This document shows positions 20,701-27,615 of a stretch of DNA of 38,498 nucleotides, one piece after another. Numbering within the stretch: the stretch's first letter is position 1; each line of letters starts with the position of its first letter. Where the stretch lies: contig JBBHKE010002679.1 in the NCBI GenBank assembly GCA_037447655.1, positions 119,097 through 157,594 on the forward strand, written 5' to 3'. The stretch is from Zygnema cylindricum. Its lineage: Eukaryota > Streptophyta > Zygnematophyceae > Zygnematales > Zygnemataceae. The translations under genes and the position numbers were made by a program. The notes under the pieces are model-generated. The model ran no database searches. It was not told the DNA's origin and worked only from the letters and a program-made list of their open reading frames with translations.

Positions 20701-21660
20701 CTAGTTTAAGGCAGACGTGGCCGATCTCAGGCCACTACAGTGTTGATTAACACTATCCTATAATTTTCGGCCATAAAAAAGCCGCGGCCAAATCAGTATT
20801 ATTAGCACTAAAACCGATGGGCAGTATCATTTCTGATGCTGATCTTTCGGGTGTAAACTACTCAGAGCAAAACCAACAACAATTAAGTAAAACATGGTAG
20901 CAACAGAGAATTATGTTAACAGTGGTAACTCCGTAAACCTGAGTTGAATTGAGACGGGCATGATTAGAAAACCAAATAAACAGCTAAACCGAAAACAACT
21001 ATTACCATCAAAACAGTCGTTATTAACGACCACCATAAAAAAAAACGTTATTTTTCAGCAAAAAGCGTTAATTTTATAGCGTACATATAATAGAGTAATT
21101 ATATCTACGCTATTATACGCGATACTGGCGAGTAATCGCAGTAATTGTAGAGAAAACTGTACGTTTTAAACAAAAACGTACAATTTTTTGTACAAATATT
21201 ACAATTACTGCACAAACTAAATTAGTTACATGGCTCATATAACTTCCTACAATTTGCACTGACCGATCGTGATGGAGTAGATCTAAGTAACCAACTAAAT
21301 CGGCAATAACTAATACCACATACTTAACAGCCTTGTGAAAAACAATATTTTCAGCAGAACTGTACATGCCCTTACCATTATAAAAGAGTCCACCAGCGAA
21401 TAGTTATTTTTGAGAGATTGGGATGCAGGAGAGCCTGATCTGAAACAGACATTGTTATCAACCTCAATAGAAAAAACACTGTCTATACAAAAAAAGTACA
21501 TGTCCTTACCCATCATGAGAGAGTAGACCAGCAAATAGTTGTTTTTGAGGGATTGGAAACCAGGAGAGCCTTGTACTGTGTCCTTGCTGCTCTTGCTGAG
21601 CTCCAGGCAGAGGCAGCCAACCACCAGCAAGGCAAAAACAATGTAGAAAAAAGCCTCCAT
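10038..21660 (-). CDS. MFSD5: MFSD5-like molybdate-anion transporter gene, eight exons, one frameshift
   Basis: A major-facilitator transporter of the MFSD5/MOT2 type, predicted to move molybdate across a membrane. Coding exons on the minus strand are 21660-21510, 20169-20025, 18998-18830, 18342-18068, 17062-16797, 16247-16032, 15610-15505 and, less surely, 10099-10038. Every junction has GT/AG and phases agree. Visible family motifs: LLVYSLMM and [10 protein letters not shown] (residues 43-60), the MFS loop signature GSLGDKYGRKN across exons 2/3 (about 94-103), [51 protein letters not shown] and [22 protein letters not shown]. Exon lengths total 1390 nt, one more than the 1389 needed for 462 residues plus stop, matching the usual family size of about 460. 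The extra base is in exon 4, so as written the frame stops after about 247 residues. Orthology to plant MFSD5-like proteins is clear; substrate is inferred from the family. Confidence 0.9.
10105..10940. repeat. Purine-rich tandem array with GAGATCTGATCTC cores
   Basis: Six degenerate units are anchored by AATTCTNAAGCGAGATCTGATC followed by TCCCGGAAATGAGAAAC, at about 10111, 10221, 10343, 10518, 10671 and 10806. Spacing varies (about 110-175 bp) because of A-rich linkers (AAAAACAAAAAA) of different length. Long minus-strand ORFs here, dominated by Phe, come from the A-runs and are not genes. Confidence 0.8.
11421..11444. repeat. (CT)12 microsatellite
   Basis: Uninterrupted CT dinucleotides inside intron 7. 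Confidence 0.95.
13134..13169. repeat. 36-bp near-perfect palindrome centred on GTAC
   Basis: Arms TTAACAAAATGAAATTGT and ACAATTTCATTTCGTTAA pair with a single mismatch and no loop. It lies alone in intron 7. Confidence 0.9.
13204..13313 (+). repeat. Two-copy direct repeat, about 55 bp
   Basis: Copy 1 (13204-13258) and copy 2 (13260-13313) share GTCAAATTTCRCGSGAAAA, GTCACG and TGTCACTTTTT with a few substitutions. Confidence 0.8.
14717..14914. mobile_element. TIR MITE in intron 7, about 195 bp
   Basis: The ends TACACTGCATCGTTGTTAGC and TACACTGTATCGTTAGTAGC (read inward from each side) form an inverted repeat of about 29 bp with few mismatches. The flanking TA dinucleotides are compatible with a TA target duplication. 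An internal second inverted motif (TCAGTGCCCACATG / CAGTGTGCACTGA) lies further in. No coding capacity. Confidence 0.85.
15333..15362 (-). repeat. Partial duplicate of the 3' end of exon 7
   Basis: The 30 bases repeat 15502-15531 (GAATATTTCGAGGRGATGACCATGA on the plus strand) with two or three changes. The donor has become GTGCGT. It codes only MVIPSKYS-like residues and has no acceptor nearby, so it is a dead copy. Confidence 0.75.
15505..15610 (-). CDS. MFSD5: MFSD5-like gene, exon 7
   Basis: Acceptor GAATTGCAG|GTGAGTGC and donor TATTCAC|GTGAGT. Codes [35 protein letters not shown] plus one base. This is the last transmembrane helix and the start of the cytosolic tail. Confidence 0.9.
15620..15848. 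repeat. 32-bp minisatellite, seven units, in intron 6
   Basis: Unit consensus CATAAAACAGACACCTAATT plus TAATTCTTGCTC, with substitutions between units. It begins about 10 bp inside the acceptor of exon 7, so on the minus strand it fills the 3' end of intron 6. Confidence 0.93.
16032..16247 (-). CDS. MFSD5: MFSD5-like gene, exon 6
   Basis: Acceptor TTTTTGGGTGCAG|TATTTC and donor CTTTATAAT|GTGAGC. Exactly 72 codons: a Gly-rich loop ([10 protein letters not shown]), then [38 protein letters not shown] and [10 protein letters not shown], the most conserved block of the family. Confidence 0.93.
16301..16498. mobile_element. TIR MITE in intron 5, 198 bp
   Basis: Left end TACACTGTCCATCACTATTA and right end (inward) TAAACTGCGCATCGTTATTAG share the ATCGYTATTAG core of the other intronic MITEs. 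Interior: AATTAGTGTTATTA and short AT-rich text. The left end is about 50 bp from the exon 6 acceptor. Confidence 0.7.
16797..17062 (-). CDS. MFSD5: MFSD5-like gene, exon 5
   Basis: Acceptor TTTTGCAG|ATGAG and donor AGCGCT|GTAAGT. Codes the Asp completed from exon 4, then 88 residues beginning [15 protein letters not shown] and including [18 protein letters not shown] and the transmembrane stretch [17 protein letters not shown]. Starts with two bases and ends in phase 0. Confidence 0.93.
17720..17850. repeat. TA-rich tandem repeat (TATATATTGATACATACATG)
   Basis: A (TA)n tract followed by three units of about 27 bp containing ATTGATACATACATGTATAT. Lies in intron 4; short Tyr/Ile-rich ORFs on both strands are artefacts. 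Confidence 0.93.
18068..18342 (-). CDS. MFSD5: MFSD5-like gene, exon 4 (contains a one-base surplus)
   Basis: Acceptor ATGTGGCAG|AGGGGC and donor GCCTCAG|GTGAGT. Codes residues 156-237 in frame ([46 protein letters not shown]). After QQF the conserved continuation QEAASAIAS is one base out of frame: the run TTTT (18096-18099, minus strand) has one base too many. As written, ten unrelated residues follow and TGA is reached at the exon 4/5 junction. Confidence 0.9.
18567..18785. mobile_element. TIR MITE in intron 3, about 219 bp
   Basis: Inward ends TACACCATGCATCGCTATCA and TAGATCATGTATCGCTGTTT continue with GCACTAATGTTT and GCGTTAGTGTTT. The interior CACACTTATCCGG / CCGTCTAGTGTGTACGG forms a second inverted pair, as in the intron 7 copy. 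No ORF of interest. Confidence 0.8.
18830..18998 (-). CDS. MFSD5: MFSD5-like gene, exon 3
   Basis: Acceptor TCTGGCAG|TGGG and donor TTTCAAG|GTGAGT. Codes residues 99-155 including [37 protein letters not shown] and WLVAEHFK. Ends in phase 0. The donor is only about 45 bp from the end of an intronic MITE (18567-18785). Confidence 0.93.
19748..19865. repeat. Two-copy repeat, about 45 bp, in intron 2
   Basis: ACAAGAGCCAAAGTAACACATC and ACAAGAGCCAGAATAAGTCACATC, each followed by YACGATTTTCTTCCTC-like text, start about 72 bp apart. The rest of intron 2 (18999-20024) shows no feature. Confidence 0.65.
20025..20169 (-). CDS. MFSD5: MFSD5-like gene, exon 2
   Basis: Acceptor GGTGGCAG|CG and donor GATAAGTA|GTGAGT. 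Codes residues 51-98: [14 protein letters not shown], then [23 protein letters not shown]. The donor two bases after GATAAG was preferred to the earlier GT because only it gives DKYGRK across the junction. This exon holds the first part of the MFS loop 2-3 signature. Confidence 0.92.
20270..20487. mobile_element. TIR MITE in intron 1, about 218 bp
   Basis: Inward ends TACACCACCTACCGCC and TACACAATATCGCTATTAGC, then ATGAATGTGTTTT / GTTAATGTTTT. The subterminal TGCACACTTGTCGAACTG / ACCGGACATGTGTGCA is the family's inner inverted pair. The 11-mer ATAACTTACAG flanks both sides (20259-20269, 20490-20500), which may mark a nested or tandem end. Confidence 0.75.
20639..20828. mobile_element. TIR MITE in intron 1, about 190 bp
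   Basis: Inward ends TACACTGCCCATTGCTAGGG and GATACTGCCCATCGGTTTTAG share CTGCCCATYG. GTGTTAA / TTAGCAC-type text follows inside, with a GGCCGCGGC-like GC-rich centre unlike the AT-rich flank. Non-coding. Confidence 0.7.
21376..21439 (-). pseudogene. Duplicated exon 1 fragment with intact splice sites (possible poison exon)
   Basis: The block repeats the 3' part of exon 1 (21510-21576): GGCTCTCCTG, then CTCAAAAATAACTATT, and its donor context GTAAGGGCATGTAC. It has gained an acceptor, GTCTGTTTCAG, immediately upstream. One base is missing before the donor. If spliced after exon 1 it is read in a shifted frame and reaches TAA after 20 codons. It may be an inert duplicate or a regulated stop-introducing exon. 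Confidence 0.7.
21510..21660 (-). CDS. MFSD5: MFSD5-like gene, exon 1 (start codon)
   Basis: Codes residues 1-50 plus one base. The ATG at 21660-21658 was chosen because [15 protein letters not shown] matches the hydrophobic N-terminus of plant relatives. An upstream in-frame ATG at 21723 would add 21 basic, Cys-containing residues not expected in the family. Donor: ATGATGG|GTAAGG. Confidence 0.9.
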
Positions 21661-22089
21661 TTTCTTGGAGCTTTCCCTTACAAAGACCTTACAACAATCT
21701 CTACGGCAATCAAAACGAGCCAAAGAGAATAGACTTGTTGCTTCACATTTACGTCATTGTTTTGTAATAGCAGATTCAGAAGAGAGTGAGGGAAGAAGAA
21801 TTGTATATTTTTTATGGTGAGAGAAACAAGGAACGGCTATTTTGAAAGAGAAGAGGGGAGAGAAGAAAAAAAACGTCTTCAGATGAGAGAAACTAAGACT
21901 GCTAAAAAATTTGGAGAGAGAAACTCCAAATAAAATAAAAATTAAAAAGTTTGTGAGAGTTACTGAGAGGACTTCCTGTTTTGTAGTAAGAGAATGGGCT
22001 GCAAGCCTGCAAAAAAGTCGGCAAGGTCAAAACGCCATAAAGTCGCGTATTATACGGTTTTTCTGGGTAAAGTACGTGTATAGGACAAA
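21661..22089 (-). promoter_or_regulatory. Probable 5' untranslated and proximal promoter region of the MFSD5-like gene
   Basis: The 430 bases upstream of the start codon are A/G-rich on the plus strand (GAGAGAAA tracts at 21775-21965), i.e. C/T-rich on the coding strand, as often seen in plant 5' leaders. No confident TATA box was found on the minus strand. Placement rests on position only. Confidence 0.4.
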
Positions 22090-22247
22090 GTACAGTACAG
22101 TACAGTACAGTACTGTACTGTACTGTACAGTACTGTACTGTACAGTACAGTACAGTACTGTACTGTAGCATGATATAGCATTTCCAAGCATTCTCGCACG
22201 TTTGGACTAAAATCCATACTATATGCGTAATCTGAGTATAATACGCG
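22044..22247. repeat. 12-bp inverted repeat enclosing the GTACW array
   Basis: CGCGTATTATAC at 22044-22055 is the exact reverse complement of GTATAATACGCG at 22236-22247. Between them lie the pentamer array and about 70 bp of other sequence. Confidence 0.85.
22090..22167. repeat. Perfect GTACW pentamer array, 15 units
   Basis: GTAC recurs every 5 bp without a single error. Only the fifth base varies, in the order AAAATTTATTAAATT. Because GTACA and GTACT arrays are reverse complements, the tract is a mosaic of two orientations and can fold into several hairpins. GTAC is also the core bound by plant SBP-domain factors. It lies 430-507 bp upstream of the MFSD5-like start codon. Confidence 0.97.
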
Positions 22248-22476
22248 TATGCCATGAAGGTGCTTTGACTGCTTTCCAATTGTTTTCGCACATTTGAAAT
22301 TTTTGAACAATTGGATGGAAATTATGGCAGGGACCTTCACCTGCACATTTTTCTCGGTTGCTGAACCGTCCAATCTTCAATATAAGTCCGTTAGATCTTT
22401 AGATTCGCTGTCGTACATAATCGAAACGAGCGTCCGTCTCTTGCGTACTCTCTGGGCGGGCGTGTCACCAGTCAGT

Positions 22477-22484
22477 TATATAAG
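22477..22484 (+). promoter_or_regulatory. Candidate TATA box (TATATAAG)
   Basis: TATATAAG follows a GC-rich stretch (CTGGGCGGGCGTGTCACC) and precedes C/T-rich text about 30 bp on. This looks like a core promoter pointing right, but no coding region was recognised downstream (22500-23190), so it may be chance or belong to a degraded element. Confidence 0.3.
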
Positions 22485-22499
22485 ACGGCCATTTCCCGT

Positions 22500-23190
22500 C
22501 TCCGTTAGACGTTTTCGAAAGGACTGACGACCCACTCGACGAATTGCAACTCTATTTACGAGGCTCGAACGGCAACCATTTGGAATCGACGGTCACAAAT
22601 GACTGTACTTCCAAGGCGCAAGTGTTGTGCTGCGAAGTTGGTTTTCACGTTTACACGTGTATTTGTCTGCCTTTATTTATTGGTTTAGACCTTTTGGTAC
22701 TGTAGTGCGGCAGTTCCAGCCGTACAAGAATGTACAATGTGAGAGACACCTATTTGGTTTTGAAGGGTGTGCACCCACCGAGGGCCGCTGACACACTCTC
22801 TGACAACGCGCCGTGAAGATCCCGCCGACCTGTGGGAAGTGGGAAGTACAATTTAGGGTTAGCCAAGTCGCATTGCGCCGGTGTCAATTTTGATCGTTGA
22901 CAGGCCGTCAACAGGCGAAACCGAAGCCGAGTATTTCGAGCGAGTCTGTACTTATTTTAAAGTACGTACTTTTGATGATACTGTATTTTTCATCCACTGT
23001 TTCCTCTTCTGTCTGCCCCGTACTTTCCTTTTGACTGGTGTAGTGGTTGTATAATAGAATTTGATAGTTTCACACACTAATATGAATCATCTACACTAAA
23101 ATAGTCGGTGCCATCGGCGGTCCGTCCACTCTGAAAAAAAAAATGTTACGATGTGATACCACGTGGCAAACCAATGCATGAAAGTCTGTG
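22500..23190. other. No recognisable feature
   Basis: Mixed-composition sequence with only very short ORFs. An A-run at 23133-23142 is the only low-complexity element. Confidence 0.4.
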
Positions 23191-23193
23191 CTG

Positions 23194-23228
23194 TACAGTT
23201 TACTGTGAATCGCTATTAGTGTTAATAA
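23194..23228 (+). mobile_element. End fragment of a TACAGTACACCG-family element
   Basis: TACAGTTTACTGTGAATCGC followed by TATTAGTGTTAATAA matches the terminal sequence of the family. It is interrupted by the PIF/Harbinger-like insertion at 23229. The opposite end was not found. Confidence 0.55.
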
Positions 23229-23964
23229 GGGTAACCTTCCATCAGGCGAAAAGTGGGGTTGTTTACCGGAGAAAGTACCCTTCCGTACTAGGCTGTACTG
23301 TTTTTTTTTTTTTTTTTACAAAAGATGTTTACTAAAAATTCGTTGAGATTCTCCGGACTTCTTGGAGAAAAATACCACCGTCCGATTTTCAATTTTCGAC
23401 GCAAACTCTTCGTGTTTCCAGTACGTAGCTAGTCTCCTCCGACTGTCCTCGGGAGGAGAGTTTGTGATTACTGGTCGCGTGTTTTGGTCCACTTGTAAAG
23501 TCAGAGTCGATCCACGATAGACGTGAAGTAATAAACTTACATGTGGCAAATGGAGTGTACCGTGTGACATCAAAGCCAACCTGTTTGACGACAAAAAAAT
23601 CTTGGTTGTATAGCTAGCATGTTCGACGACAAAAAAAACTTGGTTGTAGGACATCCTGTGACGTCTCCTTCATAAATGTGCGATACAACGATTCACGTTC
23701 AAATGGTACATTCTTGGACATTTGTACAGACTTTAATTTTGCAACAGTTTTCGTGGCCGATGATACCACAACAACCCTAAGCAGCTGCGATTTTGTCCTT
23801 TTGGAAATGATGATTATTCCCGGGCGGCTCAACAGGTCCTACGTGGTACCAATCGCAATCTAACACCTCATTCACTGGCACGAACAGATGGAAGGGTGTT
23901 ACAAATATTACTGCCAGTAAACGTGTTCGTACGATTACTGGGAGCGCCTGATGGAAGGTTACCC
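23229..23964. mobile_element. PIF/Harbinger-like non-autonomous element, 736 bp
   Basis: The ends are perfect 20-bp inverted repeats: GGGTAACCTTCCATCAGGCG at 23229-23248 and its complement at 23945-23964. They are flanked by TAA on both sides (23226-23228, 23965-23967); a TWA target duplication with TIRs beginning in G is the PIF/Harbinger signature. Inside are a 17-T run (23301-23317) and short minus-strand ORFs with no transposase motif. Confidence 0.85.
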
Positions 23965-24046
23965 TAACACTTTGTTGGGGCAACTAAATGACAACCCTAT
24001 AACCTAAAATATAATTAAACTTAATTAGGGCACTTTCCCATGTAGC

Positions 24047-25092
24047 TGTAGAAACTAATGGTTTTTATTAGTATTTTCTAGGTCTGAAAAGAAATATAGA
24101 AGCCGAGGCAGTCTATCTCTAACTTCTCTCTCCAACTCTCAAACTTGTCGCAGTCACTGAGAAATTGGAGAGGAAGCTAGAGCCATGGCTACCTTGGCTA
24201 TCCTGAGGTTTACGGGAATTTTATATTAGGGTATATTTATTTAAAAGGTATGTGCCGGCGGCAGGATTTGATCCTTGTACCTACCGGCCGGCAGACATGA
24301 AGTAGCTGGTAGCCTTAGCCGTTAAGTCTAGCCGTAGTATTACGTAACATGTAGTTTGATATTTATGTAAATGATTAGACGTGCGATAAATCATTTAACT
24401 GAAATGGATTACGGGATACATAGATCCAGTAATATATAATGTACGAATTACGGTACGGACGAAAATCAATACCGCGCATTTGTTTCGTAAGTGAAACAAA
24501 TACCGCGCATGTATTTATTACGGCTACGATTAAATCCGAATTTAATCGGACGGCCGGGATTAGCGCCGAGATCGCGGAGGAAGATTTCGGCGGTTTGTGG
24601 CCATGGCCACATCGGGTGACGCGTGGCGAAATTCCGTTGGATTGTGGAATCTCCGGAGATTATAGCACCGAATCCGGATTTGACATGTGTCGACGTTTTG
24701 GCCATGTCGTACAATGTCCGTACATAAAGTACACCGGCAGCTGTACTTTTGCGTACGGAACTCAATTCTGATTGGTTCCGTACATCAGTAAATAGAGTCT
24801 GTGAGAGAGATAAGACTTACAAAAATTAGAAGATATGACCCCCTCTCCCAGAGAGCTTCTGTACAAAAGGTCAACTTTGACCCTCCATAACTTACTGCTC
24901 AGGGGAGCAAATTCAGAGATTCTTTTTGCTATCGACTCAGGGGAGTCTTCCCTTCACAAGGGTGCAGGTGGTCAGGGTTTTTGTCTGCCAGGGTGGCAGT
25001 TATTTTTGCTGAAACACAAAGGGGTCAGGATTATCCTAGAGGCTTCTTGGAAGTTGTTTACTCTGAGGACTTATGGAGGTCTCAGAGTTGCA
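24047..25092 (+). mobile_element. Solo LTR of the copia family, plus strand
   Basis: Starts TGTAGAAACTAATGG and ends CTCAGAGTTGCA. It is flanked by the exact 5-bp duplication GTAGC (24042-24046, 25093-25097). It aligns along its whole length with the reverse complement of the LTRs at 26043-27094 and 31500-32551. No internal domain adjoins it, so it arose by LTR-LTR recombination. It carries an ORF of 110 codons (24439-24771), a hairpin at about 24469-24510 and an ATGGAG near the end, as in the other LTRs. Confidence 0.95.
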
Positions 25093-25097
25093 GTAGC

Positions 25098-25218
25098 CGA
25101 AACTTTATTCTTGTAACTTTGTTTTTACCGAAGATTCTCCGTAATACTTTCAGAGCATTCCTATGTAAAAAAATGAAATCGATACTTTAGATTGTAACGG
25201 ATGTAAAAGTGGATGTAA
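25098..25218. other. Short AT-rich flank, no feature
   Basis: Sequence between the solo LTR and the GACGTC-rich repeat, with no ORF or repeat recognised. Confidence 0.4.
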
Positions 25219-25505
25219 ATTGTGACATTTCTAGACGACTACAAAACTCGCGACAATTGATGACGTTTACAAAATAGCGACGTTTGTAGACGTCTAGCTA
25301 CTTGTGACATTGGAGACGTTCGAGTTTGTGAAATTTTTACGTCATGCTCAAATTATGACAACGTCGACGTCACAAATTCTAAAACTTTCCGCCATGGTTT
25401 CCCCAATTTGATTTTTAGGCTTCACTCACTCTACTTGCCATCAAAATACGGCCAACGATAGTAAAAAGAAATCGTTTTTTAGATATCTTTCATTTGATAC
25501 TTTTT
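25219..25505 (-). repeat. GACGTC-rich dispersed repeat, copy 1 (inverted)
   Basis: The reverse complement shares with 36890-37208, in the same order, AGTATCAAATGAAAGAT, TTGATGGCA, AACCATGGCGGAAAGT, TGACGTC and GCATGACGT. Both also share a terminal block of the type TGTGACATTTCTAGACG. It contains TAGACGTCTA and TCGACGTCAC palindromes. Probably a TIR-type element with long termini (MULE-like?), but the second terminus is not defined. Confidence 0.7.
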
Positions 25506-26037
25506 TCATTGCAAGAATTACAAGGTAGACGCGGTAGTGGGAGAGGGAGAGAGAGGCGATTTCACGGATGTCGCTTTTGCAAAATGGCGCTTGTTGGTCG
25601 AGACCCTTTCCACGACCCTGTACGAAAAAAAACGCACGGAAAAATTCATGCACAGGCTGGAAACGTGCAATGGGTTTTTTTTTTATACACCGCGGACAAA
25701 AATTGTCAAAAACTTTCGACACGTACGACAACACCTGCCTATTCGCTCAACTCATGGAAATATATTTAAAAACACCTCACGAGGTGATTTTATATAAAGT
25801 TTGAAGATGAGCTGGAAGGACGCGAAAGTGGGTCGAAACGCGTTAGACGACAAATTACATCGCGCTAGACGACAAACTATGGTTCTTATAAAGTTACAAA
25901 GTAACACAACTCGTACGGTGGTAATTTCAATTTTTTGGTATGGTTACGGATTTTCACGTTTTTTTCTAAGTTATGGAGGAAAACGACAAATAATAACTCT
26001 TTAACACATCGAAAGTGCCCTTAGTGTCAAATACACG
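25506..26037. other. No recognisable feature
   Basis: Contains overlapping plus-strand ORFs of 78-91 codons (25494-25804) rich in Arg/Lys with no family resemblance. CTAGACGACAAACTA-like text near 25860-25880 might be another terminus of the preceding repeat. Confidence 0.35.
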
Positions 26038-26042
26038 AAATT

Positions 26043-27094
26043 TGAAACTCTGAGACCTCCATAAGTCCTCAGAGTGGACAGCTTCCAAGAAGCCTCTAGG
26101 ATAATCCTGACCCCTTTGTGTTTCAGCAAAAATAACTGCCACCCTTGCAGACAAAAACCTTGACCACCTGCACCCCTGTAAAGGCAAGACTCCTCTGAGT
26201 TGGTAGCAAAAAGAATCTCTGCATTTGCTCCCCTGAGCAGTAAGTTATGGAGGGTCAAAGTTGATCTTTTGTACCGAAGCTCTCTGGGAAGGGGGTCCTA
26301 TCTTCTAATTTTTTCTAAGTCCTATCTCTCTCACAGACTCTATCTACTGATGTACGGAACCAATCAGAATAGAGTTTTGTACATAAAAGTACATTTGTCG
26401 GTGTACTTTACGTACGGACATTGTACGACATGGCCTAAATGTCGACACATGTCATATCCGGATTCGGTGCCATAATTTCCTGAGATTCCACGATCCAACG
26501 TAATTTCGCCACCCGTCATCCGATGTGGCGATGGCCACAAACCGCCAAAATCTACCTCCGCGATCTCGGCGCTAATCCCGGTCGTCCGATTAAATTCGGA
26601 TTTAATCGTATCCGTAATAAATACATGCGCGGTATTTGTTTCAATTACGAAACAAATGCGCGGTATTGATTTTTGTTCGTACCGTAATTCGTACATTATA
26701 TATTACTGGATCTATGTATCCCGTAATCCATTTCAGTTAAATGATTTATCGCACGTATAATCATTTAAATAAATATCAAACTATATACTATGTAACACTA
26801 ATCCTAGACTTAACGGCTAAGGCTACTGGCTATTTCCTGTCTGCCGGCCGATAGGTACAGGGATCAAATCCTGTGGCCGACACATACCTTTTTAGATAAA
26901 ATAAATCCCTAACTACTATAAATTTCCCGTAAACCTCAGGATAGCCGAGGTAGCCATGGCTCTAGCTTCCTCTCCAATTTCTCAGTGACTGCGACAAGTT
27001 TGAGAGTTGGAGAGAGAAGTTAGAGGTAGACTGCCTCGGCTTCTTTATTTCTATTTAGACCTAGAAAATACTTTAAAAATCATTAGTTTCTACA
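26043..27094 (-). repeat. 3' LTR of the minus-strand copia element
   Basis: Read on the minus strand it begins TGTAGAAACTAATGATT and ends CTCAGAGTTTCA. The minus-strand ORF of 110 codons at 26696-26364 is shared with the other LTRs. On the plus strand near 26800-26875 lie sequences resembling Pol III A and B boxes (TAGACTTAACGG-like and GGGATCAAATCC). Confidence 0.96.
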
Positions 27095-27107
27095 CTCCCC
27101 TTATTTT
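27095..27107 (-). other. Polypurine tract of the minus-strand copia element
   Basis: AAAATAAGGGGAG directly precedes the TG of the 3' LTR on the minus strand and is conserved at 35636-35648 in the second element. It primes plus-strand DNA synthesis. Confidence 0.9.
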
Positions 27108-27605
27108 CTAGTCAATCTTTAATTTCAGACCACACTTCTCCCTGCAGAAAATTAGCTTAGGGGAAGGCACAGGTTTGGTCATCATATCTGCTACCATCTC
27201 ACTATTTGGTCTGTACTCTAAACTGATTATTTTGTTTTCTACTTTCTCTCTAACAAAGCTGAGTTTGATGTCCATGTGTTTGGCTTTAAAATGGTGTTTA
27301 GGATTGGCAGAAATAGCGATTGCTGCCTGATTATCACAAAATATTTTTTGCACACCACTCTTAAGGTGACCAAGCTCACCAAGCAAAGACTTGACCCACA
27401 TCAATTCTTTTACAGCAGAGCAAGAGGCCATATACTCAGCCTCTATGGTGGACTGAGCAATAACCTTTTGCTGTTTGCTACTCCAACAGCAAGCCCCATC
27501 ACCCACATATAACACATATCCAGAAGTGCATCTCCTCATCGGAGCATCACCATAACTGGCATCACTCCAAGTAGTGATGTCAGTATTCTCCCCACACAAA
27601 TGCAA
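27108..27605 (-). pseudogene. Copia pol: RNase H domain
   Basis: Codes the C-terminal RNase H of the polyprotein, which degrades the RNA strand of the RNA-DNA hybrid. Visible: TWSDASYGD (first acidic residue), TSGYVLYVG, CCWSSKQQKVIAQST, IEAEYMA (Glu), CDNQAAI (Asp) and KHMDIKLSFVRE, ending ADMMTKPV. It is one base out of frame with the reverse transcriptase; the shift lies near 27605-27618, so the Met that opens this ORF is not a genuine start. Confidence 0.9.
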
Positions 27606-27615
27606 CCATAGATCC

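Noticed and set aside
21310-21723. Upstream ATG at 21723 as the start of the transporter
   Set aside because: The added 21 residues are basic and unlike the family; the internal MEAFF start matches plant relatives.
25494-25804. Three overlapping Arg/Lys-rich ORFs as a possible transposase fragment
   Set aside because: No motif recognised, the three frames compete, and no related copy in the window supports one of them.
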